A DNA stretch of 64,000 bases. Origin: Protaetia brevitarsis (lineage: Eukaryota; Arthropoda; Insecta; Coleoptera; Scarabaeidae). Made by a program: the position numbers and the translations under genes. Below are positions 11,411 to 22,995 of the stretch, piece by piece (positions within the stretch are counted from its first letter, which is position 1; each line of letters starts with the position of its first letter). The notes beneath the pieces were generated by a model. It worked only from the letters and a program-made list of their open reading frames with translations, had not been told where the DNA came from and searched no databases. Location: assembly GCA_004143645.1 (NCBI GenBank), contig RXPK01000156.1, positions 760,810 to 824,809 of the forward strand, read 5' to 3'.

Positions 11411-13130
11411 ATCGCGAATGTGAATATTTTTTTCAATAACATACTGTTTACCGACAAATAGGTACTTCATTTACTATTGATAGATGTCTTAGAAGTTATG
11501 TTTTTTATTTTATTTTATTGATTATAGATCTTTAAAATCCCTGTTCATTCCGATTTTTTGTTTGTTTTGATATTGCTTACGAGCTCTGTCACTGAAATTT
11601 ATGGTTTATATTATCCGATGCTTCGATATAAAAATAAGTATGAATAGACTTCAGTTATTAAATGAGTACTGTCTTATTATTTCCCTTTTCACTAATAAAA
11701 ATGTAATGTTGGATTTAACATTACTTTTACAAACTGCATAAATCGTGCTATTATTAATCGTTATAAATCGTTATTAATCTGCTGTTCATACCATCAACAG
11801 CGATATGAGGATAATCCCTAGCGAGAAAAAGAATATCACGCTCATTTTACTACGGCTGACAATGAGCTATGACGATTCGCCGAACTTTAGTAAATCTGTG
11901 TGCGTAGGTATGCCTACAACTGGATTCCTTCCCATTTCTAGTCGCTCAGAATGCAATCCACAGCTCGCAACTTTCACTCGGTATGAGATTGAATTGCTGA
12001 CTGTGTTTGGAGGAAGAAGAGATAATGGACCATATTACTTACCGGAATTGGGCACACAATCTTTGAGAAGGCTTGACGAATATCCCATTGTACAATATTC
12101 CAAACCTTTGGTTTGGACAAAATCCAGGATAGCATCCGCTTTTTAATAGGTTCCAGAGGGCGCAGTCGTTGAGACGATACATTAAACTATATCTGAAATG
12201 TTATTTAATACTCTCCATACTTAGAGGACAAATAATAAAAAGTGGAAATAGAGAAGGTCATAATAAAGAACTAATTTTAGAATTCCAGATTAAAATATTT
12301 TTTATTACATGTAATGAGGTTTTTTTTAACAGTTACAATCTTTTGTTATTTTGCGAAAGTATGTCGCTATTAAAGTTTAGGTTACATACGCAATAAAGGA
12401 ATCGATATTAAGGACCTATTACATGACATTCGTCTAAACTACTGAGTAGTTTTATTACTAAATATCCAGTGCTGCTTCAACATAGTTTTAAACAAAATAA
12501 TTTCGAAGAAAATTTCGAGAGAGCTTCAATTCTCCATTTGGCCTTAAAGCAAACTTCAAAGTAACGAAGTTTGTGTAGATTACGTTTCCTTTACCAGTGC
12601 TAAACCATTGCAATCAAGGCCGCTGGTTAAGAGATTTATTTTCTAGATGCTACTGATAACTAAAGCCGACATCCCTGAGAGAACTCCGAACAAAGCTAAT
12701 TAATGTTTATCTTCTTTGTTAGCTTGATAAACTAGTTCGAACTTATCATTGATTAATTAATTATTGGAATTTTCTAAACTAATCTTGATTAAAAATAACA
12801 CTGCAATAGGTATTGTTAAATAATAAAATAACGTTAGTAGAAAATTGAAATATTTTCATTATAAGGTGTAGGGACGCTATTATCAAATAGGGCATTCCTT
12901 TTCCGTACTGAAAAAAATAATGTAGTAATTTATCGTTTGCGAGAAAAAAATTAATTCGCAAATCTCGCCCCAAAAGAGAGCCACATTCAATTAACATAAA
13001 GTACAATCTGGACTGAATAGTATATCAAGCTGAACTGAAATAGCGCCACATTGTAAGAAAAGTTTTCCCATAAAATAACCAACTTTTTTTTTTTTTGTAA
13101 CTCAAGTTATTACCTCATTCGTTTGCCGAT
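11411..13130. other. AT-rich stretch with a 113-codon unassigned open frame
   Basis: The plus-strand frame 11805-12146 (113 codons) begins MRIIPSEKKN and contains FGGRRDNGPYYLPELGTQS. I recognise no family. It lacks an obvious promoter or splice context, so I do not call it a gene. The rest is AT-rich with no recognised repeat. Confidence 0.3.
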
Positions 13131-13137
13131 TAAATTA

Positions 13138-13335
13138 GATTGCCCGGGAACATTCGAAGTGCGATAGTATTAATAAAGCCCCTTAAAAATCGCGTAAGCG
13201 TTGCACGGGTAAGTTATGACGGATTTTTGGGCGAAATTTCGTCGCCAAACTTGGGGCGCCATTTTTCGCTTACCCCCAAGGGTTCATATTCGTCCTGGAT
13301 AAAGTAAAATTTTATTCGAAGAAACAAGAACGGCA
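13138..13335. other. CpG-richer block, possible regulatory or conserved non-coding DNA
   Basis: About 200 bases with many CpG and balanced composition stand out from AT-rich neighbours. No open frame of note runs through it and it does not match any repeat elsewhere in the window. Function is unknown; calling it regulatory is inference from composition only. Confidence 0.2.
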
Positions 13336-13883
13336 AAACTTTCCAGTTTTATGTTCATATACAGCAGGATATGAGAAAGAAGAGATATGAAAAACGCAAA
13401 TGTGCTTTTAGAATCTAACTTCATAATAGAGCGAAAAGGAAACGGGAAACTCGAAACCATTTGTCAACTTTCGTGCCTCTTCCTTCTTCTCACATATCGT
13501 CGAAATTGTTATTTACAAAATACAAATGAAAAATGCCTTTACTCGGCGAACACGTTTATTTCGTTTCGAGAATTGCTTGCAGATCATATTGCTTAGTTAC
13601 ACGTTTCCGAATATACTTTGTTATCAGCAGTATTGCCAAACTTGTAATAAAACATTATTTGCTGGTTTATTATAATTCTTAACATATTATCAGAGGCTAT
13701 CTTTCATTACGTATAAGTGGAGATTTTATAATAAAGGCGTTAATCCATTATTAAGTGAAGGGGGATTAACTTTGTAAGTCCCGCTTAACGTTGCATTAAA
13801 GGTTGTTGATTTCATAATTATTAGTGACTGATCATCTAGATATGTATTTCAATACAATGTACGATCTCTGTACCTTACATTCT

Positions 13884-14330
13884 ATACAGGGTTTCTTAGG
13901 TACCTCAGGGTTTCCGTGGATAAAAGAAACTTAGAACTTGGAATTTTTGGACTTTAGGATTAGTCAAGATTCTCTTTTATTTTAAAATATTTTCAAGGTC
14001 ATACCAATTCTAATTACACCGGAAGTCGCCATTAACTCCCTTATGTTAGATGGAGCACCCGGTATATTATCTCATTTTTGGATTCCTAAGAAAATTTCAT
14101 GATGTGTTTCATCTAGTTTCCCTATACTTATTTTCATTTGCTTCTGAGATATCTTGATTATTTTGAAAAATTTGAAATATGTAGCCTTATTTTCAATACT
14201 ACGCCTTTTACCCATTTTCGACTGGTGGTAAGCGCTTCTAGGGTAGATGGAAGCACAAGAATGGCACTTTCGAAATCCACATAGACAATTGATTTATCGC
14301 ACACAGGCTGCCCAAAATTTGATGACCAAT
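13884..14330 (+). repeat. Diverged copy of the repeat that forms the arms of the 45-51 kb inverted structure
   Basis: It opens with tatacagggtttcttagg. About 130 bp later it reads accggaagtcgcc, then gatggagcacccggtatatt and a further stretch that keeps the order of motifs seen at 47640-47950 (tacagggttttcc, ccggaagtcgcc, aatggaacaccctatatatt). Identity is low but the colinear landmarks are clear. No coding capacity is visible. Confidence 0.5.
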
Positions 14331-15960
14331 TTTCAAAGTTGGAAAAATACTTGATACGCTACTCCATAATTAAACAAAAAACATTAAAACTAAAACTAGT
14401 CCTGGCGATTATTGTACCTTATAACATGTGGATTATATTATTCTCAGTAGCGATTATTTCGGCAATTTATAATTCCTTGGCTGCTGAGAGTCATTAAATG
14501 CATAATCTAGGTAAATTTTGTATTTGTGAAAATTGACTATAAAATAGACCATACTAGTCGAAATTCTAATTTTACGATTGTAGATAATATGAACGGTATT
14601 TTAGTTGTTAGTGTAGGCCTACCTGTTTTTTTTGTATTTTATATTTTGCTCCAGGTGATTTATCATTCTTCGGGATGTTTATATTCGGTAACATATACTG
14701 TATTCTTCTCCCTCTATTAGGGCGAATAATGGTATCTTAATGTCAGTTACTGGTTTTCATTTGAATTCTAGGCTGGTTAGCTGCTGTCAGCAGCGTTAAC
14801 AATCGAGGCCAGATAACTGTTACTTTTAGTTTAAATGAGCCTTCTTTCTGTGGCCACGGGAGACGACTGTTGTTCGTGAGCTCCTCCAACAGTTTTTACG
14901 CTACACACTCAGAAATAACCCAGTTTCACAAAAGTTTACCTAAAAAGTATCGATATGTCACCTTTATAGTGTATAAATCCATAATTACCTGAATGATCTT
15001 CGAGATTTTCCTACGAAATATCCAGAGAAGATTGCAAAGTACCATTTGACCGTTTTGTTGGAACCTCCGCATATGCATTCTTCGCAATTTGATCTAGAGT
15101 GTTCCTTGTCACCACACCGGCAATTTAAGCTGTCCTTACGTACCCAGGTATTTTCACCGATGATCCTCTACCTAAAAATGAAAATTATTAATTAGTTTTC
15201 ATTCAATTTTACCCAGTAAATTATATATTTTTTTTTCATTTATGTTCGCCACGCGTTTAACTTTGGGGTTAAGCTTGTATGAACCGGCATTATATTTATT
15301 TACATTAGGAATTTTAATATTTAGAGTTCGGCATAACATCGTTTACTAATATGGTCTATTATAAAGATTTTCACATTTATCTATAACACACATATTTGAA
15401 TATTACAGTTTCCTTACAAAATTGGTTTGGCCATTTACTGATAGATGACTTTGGTTATCAAGAATTTTCCGAATTTTTAACATTTCTATAATCTAATTTA
15501 TTAAATTGCTAGGCTAGTTTGAATATATAATTTGTTGGTTTGAGTACGTATTTTAATTGAAATAAATTTATTTTATATAGTATTTGAATCCAACATACGT
15601 ACCTGTGATCTTAGAGTTTCTCATTTAAAAAAATTGATGTTTATTAGGTATTTAAATAAACATATATGTTTGTTTTGTTTTAAATTCTTCTGTTATTCCA
15701 TGTTGATTTTATATGATATGTTAAATTACATTTTTTCCACCTGTAAACAATCCGAGAAGGGGCTTTGGGGGTGCGCTCTTTAGGTAACAAAACTGTAGGT
15801 AATTTTTAATTTTATTCATCTTCTGACTATTACAAGGTATATAAAATATTTTGAAATAGCATAATTGTTGGGAGATGAATAATTCATCTCTTATAGTGCA
15901 ATTAACCTAAAATTAAGTACTCACATATTCTGCTATGTTTAATTCTGTTATATTTTCTTA
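14331..15960. other. AT-rich stretch, nothing recognised
   Basis: No gene or defined repeat is seen. Runs of T-rich sequence occur near 15225-15235. The stretch leads into the ribozyme-like core at 15979. Confidence 0.35.
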
Positions 15961-15978
15961 CTTTCTAGTAAAATCTGT

Positions 15979-16010
15979 CTGATGAAGAGTTAGGTTTGTT
16001 AAACCGAAAC
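15979..16010 (+). ncRNA. Hammerhead-like core, degenerate
   Basis: The sequence has CTGATGA, then a 5-bp stem (ggttt/aaacc) with a three-base loop, then CGAAAC. This is the order of a hammerhead core (CUGAUGA, stem II, GAAA). A seven-base linker before stem II is not canonical, and I see no convincing stem I. I infer a decayed retroelement end rather than an active ribozyme. Confidence 0.25.
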
Positions 16011-17110
16011 AGGGCGTAGAAAAAATAGTAAATAATGAAATAAATTAATTAGGAAGTACTACATATTTTATACGTATGATTAAATAATATCCCAATTTCA
16101 CATAATTTTTACCTGGGACATTTTGATATAATACCCATATTTTTTTAAAATTCACATTTAGGTACCTGTAAGTATTTGCATATCCCTACAACCATTCTTC
16201 CCGAGAAGATATCCCGATGGAACCTGTTTTGTAGACCTCATTTACATAAAAAATTTGAGTGCTACATTCTATAGATCCGAACTTGAAATGATGCAGTATC
16301 CAGGTATTCATCAATGATTTTCCATCCACAAAAGAAAAGTACTATTTAATTTTGAATCAATTTTAAATAACTAGGGTTACTTTTCGCTTTAAGATAATAA
16401 TCGCTATCGTTTCGTAAATGTCACTGATTCTAATTCTAAGTTAGCATAATTAAGCTGATTTCTTAACGGCAATGTCAAATTTATCGATATTTCAAATTAT
16501 TCATCGTTTTAAAGTTAGCTCAACCGTCTCCCAATTGATGTATCTACTGATATTGAACCAGCTGTACTTTTGAAATATATTTTGACTTATTTAAATGACT
16601 GAATTTACAATTTTCTAGGCAAGCTTTGAATATTTTGATGAATAAGTAATGTAATTAACATTATTATTACAAAATGAGGGTGTTATGTGATTTTAATAAA
16701 CTATAACGCTTTTGTTCTTTTAAACTTTCTTTTTATTACACAACTAAAATTAATTTAAAATAACTAACATTTTATATCAAATATATATGAGAGAAGACCT
16801 TGACTGAATCTATCGATTCGTTAGAAGGCATCTAGAAAATGTCTGGGCAGGCGATTTTGTATATCCACCTGGCAGATAAAGATCATCGCTCACAATCTTT
16901 AAAGAGATAAGAAAAAGGTCGCTAGAATGCAATAAAACTGTTAATATCCTATTAATTTTTTTTATTGAAATCTAAAAAAAGTAATTTCATTAATTCTGTT
17001 ATATGTATACATTATATATAATCTATAATCTCGTAAACGAGTTGAGTTAGGCATAAGAAACCTAACACCAATTTGTCTTTATTTAGTCTGTACTATCAAA
17101 ATATGTCATA
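16011..17110. other. AT-rich stretch, nothing recognised
   Basis: No open frame or repeat copy identifiable on either strand. Confidence 0.35.
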
Positions 17111-17111
17111 A

Positions 17112-17305
17112 TATACAGGCTGTTCCATTTAATTTTTCACAACTTTGGTGTGTAATTTTTCTTTGAGTCACCCTGTATATTTCAAAATAATTTTGATATG
17201 TTGTCCTTCTGAACCTGTATAATCCTTAACCAAAAAATATTGAAAATATGTTACCAATTTTTTTTTTATATAAACCGACGCGAATGTGGTTGCCCACCCT
17301 GTATA
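17112..17305. mobile_element. Small TIR element (about 194 bp)
   Basis: It begins tatacaggctg and ends with the near-perfect inverse caccctgtata (10 of 11 bases). The left end continues ttccatttaa, a motif also present in the arms of the 45-51 kb inverted structure. This suggests a related family of miniature elements. It has no coding capacity. Target duplication is unclear. Confidence 0.45.
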
Positions 17306-18105
17306 GTAAGGTCATTGAATCTTTTTCTTCCAATAACCTAGATTTAGGAGATTCCTCTTTCTACTAAATATTGGTTGTTTATAGCTCCATTTTTCAAATA
17401 TTTTTTGACGTAGAACTCTTGGTGTCACAGTAATCCATATTTTGTGACATTCCTAAAACCTGGCAGCTATATAATTTACTGCATAAAATGAAATAATAAT
17501 GAAATGATATTGTACAGGAGGATATAGAAAGTAAAACATCCTCAATGTTCATTAGTGGAAAAGTCCAAGACTTGGCGTTCGTAGTTTCGCTATATTTTAT
17601 GTAATTCTATGAAAGCAAAATGGTGGAGACTGAAAGATAAAAGAGCAAAGCAATTAGAACAAATTTTATGAGCTATTACAGAGAACTACACCGGGAAAAG
17701 TAATATGGAACCCTTGGTTTCTGTAGAAAACGATTTCTCACAAATACAAATACTGTCTATGGCTCCTTGCTTTTAACACAGGGCTTCCTTAATATTTTCG
17801 TCCGTCTAAGAGTACGGATTTTTTTTTAATTAAGTAGGAACCGTTTAATTAAGGTGTTTTTGTAACGGCATGCTACAAAAATTAAGTCAGTTGGGTAAAA
17901 AAGTAAGGCTTGGGTCCAGGATTAATTAAATTCTAGTGCGTTTTTTACTTATTGTTAGATGTATTAAAACTAGGTGTTAGATGATTGAAGATTCAAATTT
18001 GTAAATGACCTGCATTCTAGTATATGTCCAGGTTACGGATTCATCTCAATTGTCACACATCGGTTGGAAACTAAACTAACGGCTACAATTAATGCAACCT
18101 TTCCG
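17306..18105. other. Intergenic stretch with a possible LINE scrap
   Basis: Near 17615-17650 one frame reads AKWWRLKDKRAKQLEQI, reminiscent of the WWRLK motif upstream of the RT in some LINEs. It is too short to annotate as an element. Nothing else is recognised. Confidence 0.25.
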
Positions 18106-18109
18106 TAAT

Positions 18110-18375
18110 TATTAGGCAGTATTTGCCCAAGCTGCGCAACGGCGACACTGGAACGCATCTCTACAAAGCTTAATCAAAACAATTTCCTACTTAGTATAAT
18201 TAAAATTACGAGCCGTGCGAAGTCAAACGACCTCGTACCGGTTAATTTCGCGCGATCTAATTAGAATTTGGTGAAGTGCCACCAAGCAATCTCTAATCAG
18301 GAGGACAAGTTAATTGCCATATCAGATTTACAATGCGGCAACGGAGTTTATAGTTAATTGGTCGTGTATAATACA
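18110..18375. promoter_or_regulatory. Candidate regulatory block with clustered TAATTA-type sites
   Basis: This low-repeat, CpG-containing block holds several homeodomain-type core sites within about 250 bp: taattatt near 18105, tataattaaaatt near 18198, ggttaatttcgcg near 18240, ctaattag near 18257, agttaattgcc near 18308 and agttaattgg near 18352. There is no open frame of note. Clusters like this are seen in insect enhancers, but short AT-rich motifs are also common by chance here. The call is inference. Confidence 0.25.
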
Positions 18376-19070
18376 CTTCAGGCTGCATATACTAACGTGT
18401 TTCTTGTTTACACGTTTACAATATTGCTATTGGTGTGGTTGTTGGAAAATATTTGCTTACGTTTAGTATCTAATAACGTATTCCAGTAAATAATTAAATT
18501 ACCACGTAACTTACATGAGAGTGGTAGGTCAGCTTTGTCAGAAATAATTACTGATACCTAATTGAGCAAATAATTCCTTATTATCCATTCTTCGTTAAGG
18601 GAGCCCACGCCGGCGCCGTTTGAATTTATTAATTTGCTATATTAATTTAGTCATTAGTCCTTATTTTAGTTAATTTTATGCTCATTTAAAACAGTTCTAA
18701 CACATGGAAAATGCGCTTGAAATTTTGCTCACATCAGAACAAGACAAAGAAGAGCGCCTCATATAAATTGTAAGCTGCACTATTCCCCGCCCATCTATCC
18801 TATGTCTAAGTCCAAGATTAGTTTTATAAAAGTTACTACATTTATATCATCCATGATGATATGTTTCTTCTCAATTCGCTTGTTGACAATGCTAGTTAGG
18901 GATTCCCTTATACTGTTTTTCTTCTTTTGCGCTTAAAGCAAACATAAATTATCTGCTTATATCATTGTACACTTACACAGATTTGATAATAATTCTCCCA
19001 TCCAGTCTGTAGTTCTTGATTATTCCATTAGCGTCTTGAGGTTCTACTTTGAAAAACACTTTCCAGAATT
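18376..19070. other. AT-rich stretch, nothing recognised
   Basis: No gene or repeat identified. A CpG-rich pentad cluster (acgccggcgccg) sits near 18607-18618. Confidence 0.35.
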
Positions 19071-19074
19071 AGAA

Positions 19075-20210
19075 AAAAATAACCCTGAAGGTGCGAATAA
19101 TTAGCAAAAACGCTGGCTTAGGGTAATAACATATGATAGGGTAATGTGGGTTATAAACACTTTCAGCCCCTACAAATTGCCCGGTCCGCACGGAATACTC
19201 CAAGTATTACTACAACAAGGAGCAAACACACATCGCCACTACTATCTATTAGACTATACGGAATCAGCTTAGCTCTAGGATGTATGCCCAAAGTATGGGG
19301 TTGGTGGACAAACATTGTCTTTATACCTAAATCTGGGTGACTTTCGTACACCTAGTCAAAAGGATACTGACCCATAACATATCATCTTTCATACTGATAG
19401 TTATGAAAAGACTACTGGAAAAGTAGATTAGGGAAAATCTCTCTAGAGCAGCGGCCGGTATTTCCGAATAAGAATGCTTACCAGGTAGATCATGTGATAG
19501 TGTCCTATATTAATTCATGTTATGGGTTAATGTATCTATCGATAACCAAGAGATTGCACAAGTAGTGTTTTTGGATGTAGAAAAAGCATTTGAAAACACC
19601 TGATGAGTCAATGGTAAGAGTTTCCAGGAAAAGTGGAGTGGAAAACACTATGCGTAAGTGGATGGAAGCCGTACTTGAAGGAAGAATCGTTGAAGCGTCG
19701 TTGGCGGGTGAAATATCGCAGGGGTTGGTGAGAGAGTGTTAAAAGAGAGTTCTAAAAACAACGGAAGGGTGGTATATTAAGGGAAACTTAAAAGTTAATC
19801 CTGCGAAAATAACAATAGTCCCCTTTATGAAAAGAAGAAAACTGGATGGTTTAAAGATTACGCCTGTGCATCATTATAGCTGCAAAAAATTCACCAATAT
19901 CTACTATAGAAACCATGCTAAATCTATGCTCCTTGAATATTTATGTTAAAGGTACATAAAGACTGAAAGGTAGTGGCTAATGGAGAACCGAGAATACTTG
20001 TGGACAGGCCAGAATAACAACAGAAATCGCGAACCCTATCTAGAATGGGACACGACATGATGACTCCCAAACCTTTCTTTGACAAATTCTTCAAGGTCAT
20101 CTTGAACTGGGACGAATGGAAAGCCAAACAGAAGCCAGGGATTCAAAACCAAAACTTGTACGCAGGTGGGTTAGAAGAAATAACAGTTTCTGGTATTGGA
20201 GCACTATAGT
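19075..20210 (+). pseudogene. LINE-B left part: decayed RT of an I/R1-superfamily LINE
   Basis: Reading across frames, the plus strand gives WVINTFSPYKLPGPHGI (the SPYKSPGPDGI entry block of R1/I-type RT), a ...LGCMPKVWGWW...VFIPK block, and a broken ISSFILIVMKRLLEK block. It continues with QEIAQVVFLDVEKAFENT, where the Asp is the first catalytic residue (near 19575). VENTMRKWMEAVLEGR follows and then, after an internal loss of the YADD region, KVNPAKITIVPFMKRRKLDG. The text near 20050-20190 leads towards the RNase H start. Many stops and shifts make it inactive. The matching RNase H half resumes at 21446, so the two pieces are one element split by the antisense insertion between them. Confidence 0.75.
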
Positions 20211-21446
20211 TACTACTTTTTTTTGTTGGAGGAATAATGCTTTATGCACCTTTAGGCTGTTAGCTGGTGTGTGGGACTCACACCCACTAAAAAACCTCCC
20301 CGTCAAGCAAGATTCTACTTTGGTATCGTTTTTCACATTCCGTCGAGGTGGTGCCCCGTATTTAACGTCCGTCCATCTCCTGCTTCCTCGCGATCAAATA
20401 CGTCTTTGCGAAAGTAGAGACCCTGTGCTATGTGTTCCGACTTCGCAGCATCACCTGAACCAGATTTGCCGGTGTCAGTACTCTGTCATCCCGTTCTATC
20501 TGGTCTCTGTGTGACTTCCATCTTACGATACTTGCCACACATTCGAAGAATGTGTGGCAAGTATCGTTACAGTCGCTGTCCTGGTACCGACAGTAGGCAC
20601 TATTCACTTTCCCCATTTTGCATATGTATTCGTAGGAGTACCCGTGCCCCGTCAGCATCTGAGTGATGTAATAGTCAACCTCTCCGTGATATTTGTCCAT
20701 CCAGACTGAAAAATCCCTAATCAATTCGGCCGTCCATCTGCCCATCGTTCCTGCCAAAGCCGCATGTTACGCTCTCTCGTATCCCGCCTGCTTGTTGATC
20801 CGCCTTCCAGCTTGTCCAGGCAGATTTGCTTCCTTTCCTTGGCTAGAAGATCTATAAGGATTATTACTACTATAACTAGGGCCCACTTGCTATTTGCAGA
20901 GCTCCTTTGGACTGCGGCCATTCTCTTGCGGTGCTTCTCCTTTCGAAGCGCGTCTGCCCGGATCTCACTGCCGTACAGGAGAATGTATTCCGATACCGAC
21001 ATCAGAAGCTGGCGCTTACTTGCCGATGGCCCACCGACGTTGGCCATCAGTTGGCTGAGTAGAGTGACCTTCTGGGCCGCTTTGTTTGCCGCTAAGCAAA
21101 TGTGGTCCCAGTGCGTTATACGACTGTCCAGGTGTACTCCTAGGTACCTCACAGACTCGGATGCCGTAATCGTCTCTGTATCGACCTTTAGCGGTATTCG
21201 CAGAGGAATCCTACGTTCGGTCAGCAATACAATTTCCGTTTCTTGGGTGGCCAGCTTCAACGCGTGTTCATCCATCCAGCTGGTGACCCTCCTCATGACT
21301 TGATTGAGCCGCCTCTAAATGTCCTCGATGTCGGTAGCGACAATCATGACCACGATGTCGTCAGCATAGTCAACAAGGTCGGCTCCAGCAGATATTTCCA
21401 TGCGGAAGATGCCATTGTAAGAGATGTTCCACAGGTTTGGTCCCAT
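20211..21446 (-). mobile_element. R1-like LINE 3' half inserted antisense into LINE-B
   Basis: On the minus strand the element starts at about 21446 with GPNLWNISYNGIF, then DYADDIVVMIV (catalytic Asp pair). The open frame 21296-20721 (191 codons) gives RRVTSWMDEHALKLA, VRYLGVHLDSRITH, ANKAAQKVTLLSQLM, LLYGSEIRADAL and KRMAAVQR. The frame at 20757-20428 gives WTAELIRDFSVWMDKYHGEVD, YYITQMLTGHGYSYEY and CNDTCHTFFEC, the Cys/His motif of R1-type C-termini. A 3' UTR follows and ends in the T-run (poly-A on minus) at 20211-20222. It is 5' truncated inside the RT, has an internal loss after AAVQR, and is inactive. It is younger than LINE-B because it interrupts it. Confidence 0.85.
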
Positions 21447-22164
21447 TATACTACTATTATACCACCATACAACAAATGGAAATGCTAGCAATAGAAACAT
21501 GCGTCCGTAGAGCGTTGCAAAAAAACCCAAAGGCGATTATCCTATCATCAGATAACCTTTAAGCTAGCTTGAGATTGCCTAGAAACCCTAAAAATTTTGG
21601 CCAAACACAACAAAGTTATTTTGGTGTGGGTACCGGGTAATAAGCTTGCAAGGAAAGGCTCTGAAATAATATTTGCAGGATCAGAAACGGGTCTGAGAAT
21701 AACTGAAGCTAAAGCTTCGCTGGTGCAGTGGCTGAGTGGATCGTAAGAAAACACCAGGTTCACTGGGACAGCGTAGGACAGGCGCACAGTAGACGGATGA
21801 TGAGACACAACCATCTCGGTAACTAGCTAAAGATGTACTGGCTTTCAATCGAATGCAGCTTAGAACAGTGACTAGCCAGCTGACGGGACTAAATGTATCT
21901 ACTCATAGAATATGCGTCTTTAAAAATGAGCCCACAGGTATACTATGCAACGAGGAAAAGGAGACAGTTCACCAATCAACCCAGTGACTGATCTGCGGGG
22001 AATGGGTTTACACACAGGCTACTAAACCTAGTAAGAGCGACTAGTCTGCCTATGTAAAGAAATACACTAGGCACAGGATAATACAATAAGCCTCAGACTG
22101 CGGTGCTAAGAGGAATACTGATTTCTATGCAGTGACTAGATCAATCAATCAATCAATCAATCAA
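21446..22164 (+). pseudogene. LINE-B right part: RNase H, C-terminus and (AATC)n tail
   Basis: Directly after the antisense R1-like element the plus strand reads MEMLAIETCVRRALQKNPKA (RNase H second block), then KHNKVILVWVPG with decayed text near NKLARKGSE (the last conserved RNase H block). A C-terminal stretch follows with SQLTGLNVSTHRICVFKNEP readable in pieces. The element terminates in (AATC)n at 22141-22164. Frameshifts and stops are numerous. The tetramer tail differs by one base from the AATG tail of LINE-A, which suggests a related but distinct family. Confidence 0.75.
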
Positions 22165-22765
22165 ATACGTGAGAAAGTAGATATGAGACACCACGTGTGT
22201 TGTGGTCTATTGTGTCTCCTGGCATATATGTAACTGTTATCTTATCCCGATTTACTAGTATTGAGGAGTTATATGAATGTTCCGCTTCAGTTGTAGGTAT
22301 TTGGTTATTTGTATTTCTTTTCTGAATTTAACATAGCTTAAGATTTTTATTTCTTTGGGTATTTTCTTATATTGTACTATTGTTCTGTTTTTAATTTATT
22401 GCTTAACCAATTAATCTTAATTTATTTATTTCATTGTGGATCGTCATTGACCTTCGCTTTATATCAGTCTATTAATTTGGTTATTACTGTATAAATATGT
22501 GTAACCCTAAAGCATTACTGTAGAACTATGAAATATTAAACAAGCGGGCAGAATAGTAAACTTGCAAAGTACGTTCAAATATATACCCAGCTCTCCAATC
22601 CTGCGTAGGTAATGTTCATATTATACTCGGCTCGTTTTCCGTTCCTAATTTGAGCGGTATACTTTGGTAAGTATGGCACTTCAACATGTAGGCCGTTGCT
22701 GCTCCTGCAGTAAGCTCTTACACGGCATTGGTTCGATTCATGGATTGTCGCTGACAGTTACATTA
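22165..22765. other. AT-rich stretch, nothing recognised
   Basis: No gene seen. A ggttcgattca near 22728 resembles a tRNA B-box, but no A-box or cloverleaf can be drawn around it. Confidence 0.35.
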
Positions 22766-22769
22766 CAGC

Positions 22770-22995
22770 GCTCATGCTTCATGTGCTGGAACTAATTGAG
22801 TTGTGTAAGCCGCACTACATTGCAAATCTAATGATTCGGGGGCACGCCGTCGCCTTCGAAACCTTTTACTTCGCAAGTTAATTCGATTTCGGTATTTATG
22901 CGGACGCCGGTCGCAACAATTTAATGTCAACACATTCCCATTAATTGGAAAGTTTGTGTGCAAGAGTGTCGCCTTTCGGTCCATTAGGAGCTTTC
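22770..22995. other. CpG-richer low-repeat block
   Basis: Balanced composition and CpG-rich segments (near 22845-22860 and 22900-22915) contrast with the flanks, and two TTAATT sites lie inside. A 70-codon minus-strand frame crosses it, but its Arg-rich text is not a recognised domain. It could be a conserved non-coding element. Confidence 0.2.

Noticed and set aside
11805..12146. 113-codon plus-strand frame as a protein gene
   Set aside because: I could not match it to any family and saw no promoter, splice or poly(A) context; kept only as an unassigned frame.
22680..22760. tRNA or tRNA-derived element suggested by ggttcgattca
   Set aside because: The B-box-like word has no matching A-box, acceptor stem or cloverleaf on either side.
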